Assembly: GCA_020846515.1 (NCBI GenBank)
Contig: JADLDX010000303.1
Coordinates: 1-15,252, forward strand
Direction of reading: 5' to 3'
Length of the DNA stretch: 15,252 nt
Origin: Pirellulaceae bacterium
Lineage (GTDB): Bacteria; Planctomycetota; Planctomycetia; Pirellulales; Pirellulaceae
Position numbers and translations under genes: made by a program
Part shown: piece by piece, positions 1 to 7,710 of the stretch
Layout: every line of letters begins with the position of its first letter
Numbering within the stretch: position 1 is the stretch's first letter
The notes under the pieces: model-generated
Told to the model about the DNA's origin: nothing
Database searches by the model: none
The model's input: the letters and a program-made list of their open reading frames with translations, nothing else

Positions 1-412
1 AAAAAATCGCAAGCAAAGCTGAGCGATGAAGTCTCCATCTGCTATCGATTCGCATGAGTTCCCCCAGATTTGCTCGCGACGGTGCGTACACGACCACAAC
101 TTAGTCTGTGGTATTTGTGACACTTAGTTGCGTGACACTTGTTAGATGTGTTCCAAAGCTCTTGTACCCCTCCGTTTGTGCCAACCGCAATAGCAAAATT
201 GGCATTCGCAGCCGCATAGCCAAAAGGCCCAGACGCGCTGACTACCTACCCTGGCGAAGAACTTAAACGGTCAGCATGTGAATCGAGGGAATCAGGCGAG
301 ACTTCAAAGGCAATCTGATATCACGATGCTTGGCCGTGGACCCCGCGATCTATCATCCGTTGGGAAAACGCCTTGTCTGCGACTTCGGCGCATTGCTGGA
401 TTCGCATTTTGC
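1..412. other. Non-coding stretch, no supported gene
   Basis: This stretch lies downstream of the small minus-strand gene that ends at 413. Short open frames exist on both strands (for example 278-508 plus and 304-525 minus), but they overlap each other and the real gene, and have no recognisable domain, signal peptide or convincing ribosome binding site. A short direct repeat, GTGACACTT, occurs at 117-125 and 132-140. I see no tRNA, no strong terminator and no coding signature. Confidence 0.6.
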
Positions 413-754
413 TTAGTTCTTACGGAGCTCAGCCAGGCTATTGGCGATCGATTCATGTACATCCTGCGTTGTGTTGACAACCAGCATCGCTTTCTCAGCG
501 AACGGTAGGATGTTTCTCTTGCCATCCCATTGGTCGGGGGCTACTTTTGATTTGAGCAGAGCGATGAGAATTGATGGATCAAACTTGGTTCCATTCTCCG
601 ACCAGACAGCCAAATCTTTGACAGCGTAAACTTTCACAATGAGAACAGATTGGGCAGGTTGAACCACCTCTTGCTTGGCATTTTGCTGAGCCATGAGCAT
701 ACCAAGCGAGCTCAACACACAAACGATCATCAATGCAGCCGTGAACCTTCGCAA
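413..754 (-). CDS. Small exported protein with planctomycete secretin-N-like motif
   Basis: This is a 113-residue protein with a clear type I signal peptide: positives at residues 2-3, a hydrophobic core over about residues 6-21 and likely cleavage after LMA. The mature part shows the pattern VYAVKDL...LIALLKSKVAP..W...ILPFAEKAMLVVNTTQDVHESIANSLAELR. This matches a motif widespread in planctomycetal exported proteins: Y-x-V-x-D-L, then L-I-x-L-[IL]-x-x-x-V-x-P-x-x-W, then LVV-x-x-T-x-x-VH-x-x-I. It resembles the short secretin/NolW-like fold. The start is a TTG, chosen because GAAAGGA lies 7 bases upstream and the signal peptide begins there. Function is unknown. It could be a periplasmic adaptor or a remnant of a larger protein. 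The gene diverges from the sialidase gene across a hairpin-rich spacer. Confidence 0.8.
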   Translation of the reverse strand: MRRFTAALMIVCVLSSLGMLMAQQNAKQEVVQPAQSVLIVKVYAVKDLAVWSENGTKFDPSILIALLKSKVAPDQWDGKRNILPFAEKAMLVVNTTQDVHESIANSLAELRKN

Positions 755-761
755 TTGACAG

Positions 762-768
762 TCCTTTC
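762..768 (-). promoter_or_regulatory. Ribosome binding site that fixes a TTG start
   Basis: GAAAGGA on the minus strand sits 7 bases before the TTG at 754-752. There is no in-frame ATG at the head of the signal peptide, so this site decides the start of the small exported protein. Confidence 0.7.
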
Positions 769-865
769 AAGAGATTGTGCGGCGCTGAAACAAGTTCCAT
801 CGTAACAGTGGGCGTCGGATCTAAGCAACAGTGAAACACGCCCGGCCGCATTGGGTGCAAAGTCG

Positions 866-884
866 TCGTTCGCTCCGCGAACGA
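866..884. repeat. Perfect hairpin, 8-bp stem, TCC loop
   Basis: TCGTTCGC (866-873) and GCGAACGA (877-884) are exact reverse complements around the loop TCC. The palindrome family TTCGC-TCC-GCGAA is common in planctomycete spacers (from memory). No T-run follows on either strand, so it is more likely a dispersed repeat than an intrinsic terminator. Confidence 0.7.
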
Positions 885-926
885 AACGAATTTCCCGTTT
901 AGATCGACGGAGCGATCGGCGACGTT

Positions 927-945
927 CCTTTCGCGAAGCGAAAGG
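927..945. repeat. Perfect hairpin, 8-bp stem, GAA loop
   Basis: CCTTTCGC (927-934) and GCGAAAGG (938-945) pair exactly around the loop GAA. The stem shares the TTCGC/GCGAA core with the hairpin at 866-884, 42 bases away, so the two look like members of one repeat family. It lies in the spacer that should carry divergent promoters. Confidence 0.7.
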
Positions 946-1082
946 CGAGAATTGATTTCGCGAATAAGTTACATAGTGTATCCTCGAAGCTACGTCGGAA
1001 CTCAACGGTCACCTCCCGAGACCTATCACAGCCGCTGTCACCACCATCCCAGATCTCAATCACGCCGGTGTGCCCAAAATAG

Positions 1083-2915
1083 ATGAAACAGGCAGTCTAC
1101 ATGCAATACTCGATTCTTCTGTTTTTGATCCTCGCGCCTCAGACACCGCAAATCCAGACCGCGAACTGGCCGCTGGACGACATCAATGACAGCTTGATAA
1201 TGCATGGCACTGCGAAGACGGCCGACGGGGCTTCCGGGAAGAGTTTGGTACTTGACGGCGAGTCGGCAATTGAACTGAAGGACAGTGCAGACCTTGCAAG
1301 CGACTCGTTCACCGTTTCGTTGTGGTTTAATCCGTACAGTCTCGCTGGTGAGCAGCAGATGCTCGCCGGCAAGAATCGTTACTCGCAGAACGAGCGACAA
1401 TGGAGTCTGACCATTGAGCCGGACGGCAAGCTGAAAGCGCATCTGCGGCAGAACGGATGGAGTGTGATCTCCTGCGACGAATCGCTCGTCGCAGGAAAAT
1501 GGCATTTCGTAACTTTGATGCTCGATTCAAGTAAGGCAATGCTGTTCTTGAACGGCAAGCCAGTGGGTGAAGTGAAGCTTCAGACGCCCATCGCCTCCAC
1601 ACGGGCTCCTATCACTCTTGGTGGCATCTGGGATAGGCAGACTGTGCTTCAAGCGTTTCACGGGGCATTGGACGGAATCTCGGTCCAGCCCCGAGCGTTG
1701 AGCGCGGCCGAGATTGCAGCGAGTTATACTCCCGTGCTCGCCACGCATGAGGTTCCGAGGCCGCTGGTGGCGAGCGTACCGCTCTGGGACCAGCGCGTGC
1801 CTCTGCTTAAGACAGCCGAATTGCCGGTCCTCAAGGGCGTACGTTTCTCCGTGATCAAGCCTTACGAATTCAATAAGGACGGCTACCGATTCCTGCACGG
1901 CGTGGGGCTTTGTTTTCACAAGGGACGACTCTACGCATCGTTTGGGCACAACAAAGGTGGCGAAAACACTGACTCAGAGGAAGCTCGGTTCTGTGTGAGC
2001 GACGATGAAGGGAAGACTTGGAGCGAGGTCCGCACGATCGACTCAGCCGCAGGGCCAGTCGGCGTGAGTCATGGGGCGTTCCTTTCACACAACGGCACGC
2101 TCTGGGCTTTTCAGGGAGCCTACACCGGCACGATCAGCGGCGTTCACACGCGGGCCTATGTGCTTGATGAAACCTCTCACCAATGGCAGCCGAAGGGTAC
2201 CGTGATCGAAAGCGGATTTTGGCCCATGCAGCAGCCGCAGAAGTTGGACAATGGAAATTGGATTATGGCCGGGCTCAAGGTCGGTGAGGGGGACCCGGCC
2301 ATCGTCGCCATCAGTCACGGCGATGATTTCACCCAGTGGGATGTAGTGCCCATTCCAAAAGCTAAGGCGCTCAAGAAGATGTGGGGCGAATCCACCGTCA
2401 TCGTCAATGGTCCGCAGATCACGAACATCTCTCGCTACGGTGACCATGCGAAAGCCCTGGTTGCCACCAGCGAAGACTACGGCCGTACCTGGAGCGAGAT
2501 GCGCCCCAGCAATCTGCCGATGACCACCAGCAAGCCCATCGCTGGCACCTTGAGCACCGGTCAGCGTTATCTCATCTGCACCACGACCGCCGACTGTGGT
2601 AAGCGACGTTCGCCGCTGACCATCGCCGTTAGCAAGCCCGGCGAGCCTCACTTCAGCAAAGTGTTCGTCATCCGTCACGCTGAGTATCCTGATGGCCCCG
2701 GCGAGTCCAACAAAGACGCCGCGCTCTCATACCCGTATGCGGTGGAGCATGACGGCCAGATTTACGTTGGCTACTCTAACAGCGGCAATAAGTCGACACG
2801 GGTTGGTACCGGCCGCGAACTCTGGAACAACAACAGTGCGGAGTTGGCGGTTATTCCAGTCGCCAGCCTGTCGGTAGCTGTTGAAGCCGCGCATCGGGTT
2901 CAACAACGACAGTGA
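1083..2915 (+). CDS. Exported LamG-sialidase (BNR-repeat) protein
   Basis: This is a 610-residue exported protein. A signal peptide covers about residues 1-27 (hydrophobic ILLFLILA). Residues about 28-215 form a LamG/concanavalin-like domain, with WPLDD near its start, SFTVSLWFNP, the KWHFVTLMLD strand and a typical end LDGISVQPRALSAAEIAA. Residues about 245-600 form a sialidase-like beta-propeller with two clear Asp boxes: SDDEGKTW at 306-313 and SEDYGRTW at 463-470. Late motifs SYPYAVEHDGQIYVGYS also fit sialidase-family proteins. The likely role is hydrolysis or binding of a glycan outside the cytoplasm. True sialic-acid specificity is not shown, because I did not establish the arginine triad. 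Two starts are possible, ATG 1083 and ATG 1101. Both keep the signal peptide and neither has a strong Shine-Dalgarno site. The gene is divergent from the small exported protein. Confidence 0.88.
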   Translation: MKQAVYMQYSILLFLILAPQTPQIQTANWPLDDINDSLIMHGTAKTADGASGKSLVLDGESAIELKDSADLASDSFTVSLWFNPYSLAGEQQMLAGKNRYSQNERQWSLTIEPDGKLKAHLRQNGWSVISCDESLVAGKWHFVTLMLDSSKAMLFLNGKPVGEVKLQTPIASTRAPITLGGIWDRQTVLQAFHGALDGISVQPRALSAAEIAASYTPVLATHEVPRPLVASVPLWDQRVPLLKTAELPVLKGVRFSVIKPYEFNKDGYRFLHGVGLCFHKGRLYASFGHNKGGENTDSEEARFCVSDDEGKTWSEVRTIDSAAGPVGVSHGAFLSHNGTLWAFQGAYTGTISGVHTRAYVLDETSHQWQPKGTVIESGFWPMQQPQKLDNGNWIMAGLKVGEGDPAIVAISHGDDFTQWDVVPIPKAKALKKMWGESTVIVNGPQITNISRYGDHAKALVATSEDYGRTWSEMRPSNLPMTTSKPIAGTLSTGQRYLICTTTADCGKRRSPLTIAVSKPGEPHFSKVFVIRHAEYPDGPGESNKDAALSYPYAVEHDGQIYVGYSNSGNKSTRVGTGRELWNNNSAELAVIPVASLSVAVEAAHRVQQRQ

Positions 2916-3018
2916 CGATCTGATGTAGCCCGCCTACTACTGGCCAGTTCTTGGACCGAATGCCAGTACTTCCTGTTCAAAATGCTCGAGGGCCAGTATC
3001 CATGAAAGCGAAACTGCC

Positions 3019-3864
3019 ATGAGAAACCTATCCATCCATGCAATCTTGATTTCAATTGTCTTAGCGACTCAGACTGTTCTGGCGATCGACTATCCGTATC
3101 CAACCGCAGAGCCGCAGAAAACCGGTTGGCCGCTCAACGATGCCGAGCGTGCATATGTGCTGCGACCCGAACATGATCGACGGCCTGGGCGTGAAGCGAA
3201 CAAGCACTTGCCCGCAATGTGGCCCGTGGTGCCATCGGCTGGAAACTGGGGCGGGACGAGTTGGCTGGATACGCACGCCAAGCTCGTTGAGCATGTAAAA
3301 GTGAACGCCGGCGCATGCGACGCTTTGCTGGTTGGCGACAGCATCACGATCCAGTGGGGCGAATCATGGAACAGGCACTTCCCCGATCTCAAAGCGATCA
3401 ACATCGGCATCGGTGGCGACAAGACTCAGAACGTTTTGTGGCGGCTCGATCATGGCGGAGTTGATGGCTTGCAGCCAAAACTGATTCTGTTGATGATCGG
3501 CAACAACAATATGTTCTTCACGCCCGAAACAGGTATCGCTGCCGCAGCGGAAGGGATTGAGATGTGTGTCAAGAATCTCCGCGACAAGTTCCCTGATTCA
3601 AAAATCGTCGTTACAAAAATCCTACCAGCGCACGCTCCCGGAAATCGATTCTACGAAGACATCAAGAAAACGAACGACGCAATCGACGCCTTGCAACTCG
3701 GGGCAATACCTAATGTGCAGATACTCGACATGACCTCTGACTTTACCACTAGCGATGGCGCGTTGAAGAAAGAGCTGTTCACTCCTGACAACATCCATCT
3801 CTCACCGGCCGGTTATGCCGTTTACGCCGAGCGATTGAAGCCAATGCTAGGCAAACAACCATGA
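3019..3864 (+). CDS. Exported SGNH/GDSL-family hydrolase
   Basis: This is a 281-residue protein with a signal peptide (residues 1-22, cleavage after VLA). The SGNH blocks are in order. Block I is GDSIT with nucleophile Ser108, block II is GIGGDKTQN with the oxyanion glycine near 132-133, block III is GNNN with Asn163, and block V is DNIH with Asp257 and His260. All catalytic positions are present, so it should be an active esterase, for example a carbohydrate deacetylase or acetylhydrolase acting on exported glycan. The roughly 75 residues between the signal peptide and block I carry PEHDRRPGRE and WPVVP motifs, an N-terminal extension I associate with planctomycete members. It starts 103 bases after the sialidase gene, on the same strand. 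The ribosome binding site is weak. The substrate is unknown. Confidence 0.9.
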   Translation: MRNLSIHAILISIVLATQTVLAIDYPYPTAEPQKTGWPLNDAERAYVLRPEHDRRPGREANKHLPAMWPVVPSAGNWGGTSWLDTHAKLVEHVKVNAGACDALLVGDSITIQWGESWNRHFPDLKAINIGIGGDKTQNVLWRLDHGGVDGLQPKLILLMIGNNNMFFTPETGIAAAAEGIEMCVKNLRDKFPDSKIVVTKILPAHAPGNRFYEDIKKTNDAIDALQLGAIPNVQILDMTSDFTTSDGALKKELFTPDNIHLSPAGYAVYAERLKPMLGKQP

Positions 3865-3993
3865 GGTGTTATGAGAACGGCAACTTGCCATTGGCAAATC
3901 TCTCTGTCACCATAATAAAGCGGCACGATAGTGAATCCGATCGCTCTGCGAGTATTGCCGGTACGATTCGTGGCTTAGAAGACTGACGGCTTT

Positions 3994-3998
3994 GGAGG
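3994..3998 (+). promoter_or_regulatory. Strong GGAGG ribosome binding site
   Basis: GGAGG lies 8 bases before TTG 4007. The longer reading frame would start at TTG 3992, which overlaps this site and has none of its own, so the site places the start of the PL14-like gene at 4007. Confidence 0.75.
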
Positions 3999-4006
3999 TA
4001 ACAGCG

Positions 4007-4843
4007 TTGTTTACGCACACCAAGTTCAGACTCATGCTTGTCGCCATGGTCTTTTGCCATATGTCGGCACTGCGTTGCCAAGGTGATGAACCTCGTACAT
4101 GGCATGAAGTGGCGATTCAAGGTCCCCAGGGACCGTGTAGTGTTGAAACATGGAAGATGAATTTTCCAGGCTGTAAATATGAAGACGGAGTTAGTGAGGG
4201 GCACTTGAGCCAAATCAGCTACCAAGGCAATCGCTTCTGGAGGGTCACTTGCACTGCAGGTGGAATTGGGCCAGAGCAAGGCGGTGTCGGTTGGCGTTGG
4301 CCTTTGCCAGAGTCGAAATCTTCTTTCGAGCCAAGGCAAGAATTGGAAGTTCGTTACACAGTGCTCTTTGATGAGGGCTTTGAGTTCGTGAAGGGCGGAA
4401 AGCTGCCTGGGCTCTGTGGCGGGCCGAAAACCATCACCGGTGGTGATCCATGTACGGGCTACGATGGCTGGTCCGTGCGCATCATGTGGCGTCGCGAAGG
4501 TCGTGCGCAGGCTTACGCTTATCATCCACTCATGAAGGGGAAATATGGCGATGAGTATGATTTTCCGAAGGAGTTTCGTTTTCCAGTAGATCAGCCGATC
4601 CAGCTACGCATGGCAGTCAAGATGAATGACACGAACGACACCAATGGACGTTTGCGCGTCTGGGTTCGATTGCCGGGACAAGTGGAACAATTGGTTGTTG
4701 AACAAGTGGAAATGCAATGGACCAAGAGTCCCAAGATCGGTGTCGACAGTTTGTTGTTCAACGTGTTTCATGGCGGTAGCGATCGCTCATGGGCCCCGTT
4801 AAACGACTGTCGCATAAGTATCGGTGCACTCGCTTATCGATAG
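4007..4843 (+). CDS. Exported polysaccharide lyase family 14-like protein
   Basis: With the TTG start at 4007 the protein has 278 residues. A signal peptide runs over about residues 1-26 (KFRLMLVAMVFCHMSAL). The mature part has the hallmarks of the PL14-type jelly-roll fold: VRYTVLFDEGFEFVKGGKLPG (about 115-135), GYDGWSVRIMWRR (151-163), a YAYHP strand (170-174), a VKMND..NGRLRVWV strand pair (204-220) and FHGGSD with SWAPLND at about 254-267. PL14 members depolymerise alginate or glucuronan by beta-elimination. The fold match is good, but the exact substrate and catalytic residues are not established here. It stands 142 bases after the SGNH hydrolase and 220 bases before the DUF6288-type gene, all on the same strand. 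This fits a shared role in degrading an external acidic polysaccharide. Confidence 0.78.
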   Translation: MFTHTKFRLMLVAMVFCHMSALRCQGDEPRTWHEVAIQGPQGPCSVETWKMNFPGCKYEDGVSEGHLSQISYQGNRFWRVTCTAGGIGPEQGGVGWRWPLPESKSSFEPRQELEVRYTVLFDEGFEFVKGGKLPGLCGGPKTITGGDPCTGYDGWSVRIMWRREGRAQAYAYHPLMKGKYGDEYDFPKEFRFPVDQPIQLRMAVKMNDTNDTNGRLRVWVRLPGQVEQLVVEQVEMQWTKSPKIGVDSLLFNVFHGGSDRSWAPLNDCRISIGALAYR

Positions 4844-5063
4844 ATCTAGCGCCGCGGCATTCGCAGCCGTTCGACAGTCCTTCGTCTGCCGAGCACGTCG
4901 GCGACTGGGGATCGAATTCCTTCGACGTCTGAGGCTACGCGGCGCATCCGATACGGGCTATCATGATCTTGGTTGTGCGATGACCTTTGCTAAGATAAGC
5001 AAAGCGTTCGCTGAGGCAAATCCTTACATGCTGGCATATAGAGAAGGCGAGATCATCAAAACC
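4844..5063 (+). other. Spacer with a 7-bp hairpin before the DUF6288-type gene
   Basis: This 220-base spacer contains CTTTGCT (4985-4991) and AGCAAAG (4998-5004), which pair exactly around AAGATA. The hairpin lies about 60 bases before the start codon. It could belong to the 5' leader of the next gene, but nothing else marks a known riboswitch. Confidence 0.3.
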
Positions 5064-7505
5064 ATGCAAGTTACCATGGCTATGCATCAACTGTTTTTAC
5101 TTTTGACGCTTGTTGGGTTTGCATCCACTGCCATAGCTGCACCCAATGATCAGCCTCTAGCGATTCCCGATTTTACGAAGGGCGGCACGATTCCAGCAGA
5201 AGCAAGGCATGATTGGAACCTCGGTCCGACGGGCCTGCGCGGATGGATGTTTTGTGACAAGTTAGTCACCACTGACGCTCGACAGATTGCCATTACCTCC
5301 GTTGCCAAGGGCTCTCCGGCGGACGGGCTGATCGCCGTTGGTGATGTGATCCTTGGCGTCGGCAACAAACCATTCTCCTTCGACCCGCGCACAGAGTTTG
5401 GCAAGGCGATTACTTCAGCCGAAAGCCAAAGCGGTGGTGGCAGACTTGCACTAACTCGTTGGCGCGACGGGAACATCAGCGAAGTCGAAATGCAGTTGCC
5501 CGTGTTGGGGTCGTTCAGTGAAACGGCCCCATATGTCTGTCCAAAATCCAATCTGATTCTCGCGCGGGGGCTGAAGACACTGGCAGGTCGGATGTCGCAG
5601 CCCGACTACTCAATGACGGAGGACGCCATTCCACGGTCGTTGAACGCACTCGCTTTGCTTGCTGGCGGAGTTGCCGAGCATTTACCGTTGCTGCAACGTG
5701 AAGCGAAGTGGGCATCAGACTTCAGCTCGCGTGACTTCCGAACTTGGCATTACGGATATGTGATGATATTCCTGGCGGAATACATCAGTTTTACCGGGGA
5801 CGATGCGGTTCTGCCTGGTCTGCGGCGATTGGCGTTGGAGGCGGCCGGTGGCCAGAGCGCGGTCGGTTCATGGGGGCATACTTTCGCATTGCCCGATGGA
5901 CGCCTCCAAGGCTATGGCATGATGAACTCTCCTGGTTTGCCGCTAACTATCGGCTTGGTCCTTGCTCGCGATGCAGGGGTTAAGGACGCTGAGGTTAGTC
6001 GTGCGATTGAACTCAGTACGCGGCTGATTCGCTTCTACACCGGTAAAGGAGCAGTGCCGTATGGTGATCACCCTGCGTGGATCGAAACCCATGAAGACAA
6101 CGGAAAGTGCGGCATGGCTGCGGTATTGTTCCAACTGCTCGGCGAAGCACGTAGCGCAGAGTATTTCACTCGCATGGCAGTATCGTCGCATGGCGGCGAG
6201 CGAGATTGCGGTCACACCGGTAACTACTTTAATATGCTGTGGTCTATGCCCGCTATTGCGCAAGCCGGGCCGAATGCGACTGGCGCATGGACAAATGAGT
6301 TTGGTGCTTGGTATCACGATCTCGCCCGACGTTGGGATGGTTCGTTTGCGCATCAAGGTCCGCCCGAGCCGGACCACGATAGCTACTATGGTTGGGACGC
6401 CAGCGGTGCGTACTTGATTGCCTATGCTCTGCCGCTGAAGAAGATTGCACTTACCGGCAGTAGTCCAGGTATCGTATCTCAACTGTCGCGCGGCGATGCG
6501 CAGAGTCTAATTGCCGATGGACGCGGATGGGATAACAAAGACCGGACGAGTACCTACGATCGGTTTGAGAATACTGAACTGATTGAGCGACTCGGTTCAT
6601 GGTCGCCCATTGTGCGCGAGCGCGCAGCCGACGCGATTGCTCGGCGTCATGAACCTCCACTGGCCGACATCATTGCGCTGCTTGATTCGGGAAGCCTCAA
6701 TGCACAGATTGGTGCTTGTACAGCGCTAGAGAATCTAAGAGGTAGGGCCGCTGCGGCAGTTCCTCAGCTTCGCCTCGCACTGCAACACGACGATCTCTGG
6801 CTGCGCGTGCGAGCGGCCACTGCCCTTTCGGTCATGGGCAAAGCGGCCATGCCCGCGTTGCCGGACATGTTGGAGATTATCGCCCGAGGTCCATCTGGCG
6901 AAGATCCGCGTGGCATGGAACAGCGATTCATTTCCTTTGCCGTATTCAGCAGGATGCTGACCAGTACCAAGTCACTTGACGGTGTCGATCGCGATCAACT
7001 ACGCACAGCTATCGCCAGCGGATTGCAAAATCAGGACGGCTGGGCCCGCACCGAAATCAGCTCTGTCTATCAACGACTAGGCTATGAAGAACTACAGCCT
7101 CTACTCCCTGCGGTGCTTGAAGCGATCGAAAAGCCCGCGCCCAGCGGAGAGATGTTCGCCGATGGAGTTCGACTGAATGGTCTCAAAGTTCTTGCCTCCC
7201 ATCACATTGAAGAAGGGATACAAGCCTGCACCAACTATCTTCGCGCTCAGAATCCATGGGCAAGTGAGAATCGGACACCAGAGATCCTAGAAATCCTCGT
7301 CACTTACGGTGCAGAAGCTCAGCGCGTCATTCCGCAACTTCGCGAAACAGCTGCTAGTTTCGACCGAGGCGAAAAGGACTTTCCAAGGAAACTCAGCAAG
7401 CAAAAAGCCAGTGCCGTAAGGAAAGCGATCGAGCAGATCGAGGCCGCAGTGGATCGCCCCAGCCTAAGACGAATAAATAGGCGAGACGGAGAGAATTCAC
7501 GCTGA
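5064..7505 (+). CDS. Exported DUF6288-type protein with PDZ and HEAT repeats
   Basis: The open frame reaches back to 4824, but the first 80 residues have no domain character and overlap the previous gene. ATG 5064 gives 813 residues with a signal peptide (FLLLTLVGFASTAIAA), and ATG 5076 or 5082 would also serve. Residues about 50-145 (new numbering) begin with DWNLGPTGLRGW and form a PDZ-like module with SPADGLIAVGDVILGVGNKP. A long helical region follows at about 150-470, rich in W, G and H motifs such as TWHYGYVMIFLAEYISFTGD, the DUF6288 signature as I know it. Residues about 510-615 are HEAT repeats (VRERAADAIARR, AQIGACTALENLRG, LRVRAATALSVMG), with more helical repeats to the end. No catalytic motif is visible. 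It may be a scaffold or adaptor for exported glycan-active enzymes, or an enzyme with an alpha-toroid fold. That is inference. Confidence 0.75.
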   Translation: MQVTMAMHQLFLLLTLVGFASTAIAAPNDQPLAIPDFTKGGTIPAEARHDWNLGPTGLRGWMFCDKLVTTDARQIAITSVAKGSPADGLIAVGDVILGVGNKPFSFDPRTEFGKAITSAESQSGGGRLALTRWRDGNISEVEMQLPVLGSFSETAPYVCPKSNLILARGLKTLAGRMSQPDYSMTEDAIPRSLNALALLAGGVAEHLPLLQREAKWASDFSSRDFRTWHYGYVMIFLAEYISFTGDDAVLPGLRRLALEAAGGQSAVGSWGHTFALPDGRLQGYGMMNSPGLPLTIGLVLARDAGVKDAEVSRAIELSTRLIRFYTGKGAVPYGDHPAWIETHEDNGKCGMAAVLFQLLGEARSAEYFTRMAVSSHGGERDCGHTGNYFNMLWSMPAIAQAGPNATGAWTNEFGAWYHDLARRWDGSFAHQGPPEPDHDSYYGWDASGAYLIAYALPLKKIALTGSSPGIVSQLSRGDAQSLIADGRGWDNKDRTSTYDRFENTELIERLGSWSPIVRERAADAIARRHEPPLADIIALLDSGSLNAQIGACTALENLRGRAAAAVPQLRLALQHDDLWLRVRAATALSVMGKAAMPALPDMLEIIARGPSGEDPRGMEQRFISFAVFSRMLTSTKSLDGVDRDQLRTAIASGLQNQDGWARTEISSVYQRLGYEELQPLLPAVLEAIEKPAPSGEMFADGVRLNGLKVLASHHIEEGIQACTNYLRAQNPWASENRTPEILEILVTYGAEAQRVIPQLRETAASFDRGEKDFPRKLSKQKASAVRKAIEQIEAAVDRPSLRRINRRDGENSR

Positions 7506-7626
7506 ACGCACGTATTTTCGTGACTACAAAGCCTGCCATGCCTCTCAAAGTACCGGCGATAAGCGCGTAGTGTCGAGAATGAATTCACTATTGGTAACTG
7601 GCTGCTTGGCATTGAGCATTCACTCT

Positions 7627-7641
7627 CTCGCATCGTGCGAG
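7627..7641. repeat. Short hairpin upstream of the DsrE-like gene
   Basis: CTCGCA (7627-7632) and TGCGAG (7636-7641) pair exactly around TCG. A second weak inverted repeat, GTTGAT (7673-7678) with ATCAAC (7689-7694), lies just before the next start codon. Both could be leader structures and neither has a T-run typical of a terminator. Confidence 0.3.
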
Positions 7642-7710
7642 GTAGGAAATTTCGCTTCCCACGGCTCATCAAGTTGATTTTTGTTTTCATCAACACAAGG
7701 TCGATTCAAC

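Larger units (their letters stand above)
755..1082. other. Divergent intergenic region with two hairpins
   Basis: This 328-base spacer lies between two divergent genes, so it should hold both promoters. It contains two perfect 8-bp hairpins (listed separately). I could not find a convincing -35/-10 pair. TTGATT at 952-957 with TAGTGT at 974-979 has a 16-base spacing but a poor -10. No open frame here has a recognisable product. Confidence 0.55.

Noticed and set aside
952..979. Possible sigma-70 promoter TTGATT-16-TAGTGT before the sialidase
   Set aside because: The -10 box matches consensus poorly and I cannot tell it from background.
2085..2678. 197-codon minus-strand open frame
   Set aside because: It lies wholly inside the sialidase gene on the opposite strand, is low in recognisable motifs and reflects GC-rich codon structure.
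3002..3022. Six-codon open frame ending in ATGA overlap with the SGNH hydrolase start
   Set aside because: It is too short to separate from chance and has no strong binding site; possible leader peptide but unsupported.
201..4870. 14-base repeat GGCATTCGCAGCCG at 201-214 and 4857-4870
   Set aside because: One 14-base match in a 15-kb window is expected by chance at about this rate, and the flanks do not match.
4824..5063. N-terminal extension of the DUF6288-type protein
   Set aside because: It overlaps the end of the PL14-like gene, has no domain signature and would bury the signal peptide 80 residues inside the protein.
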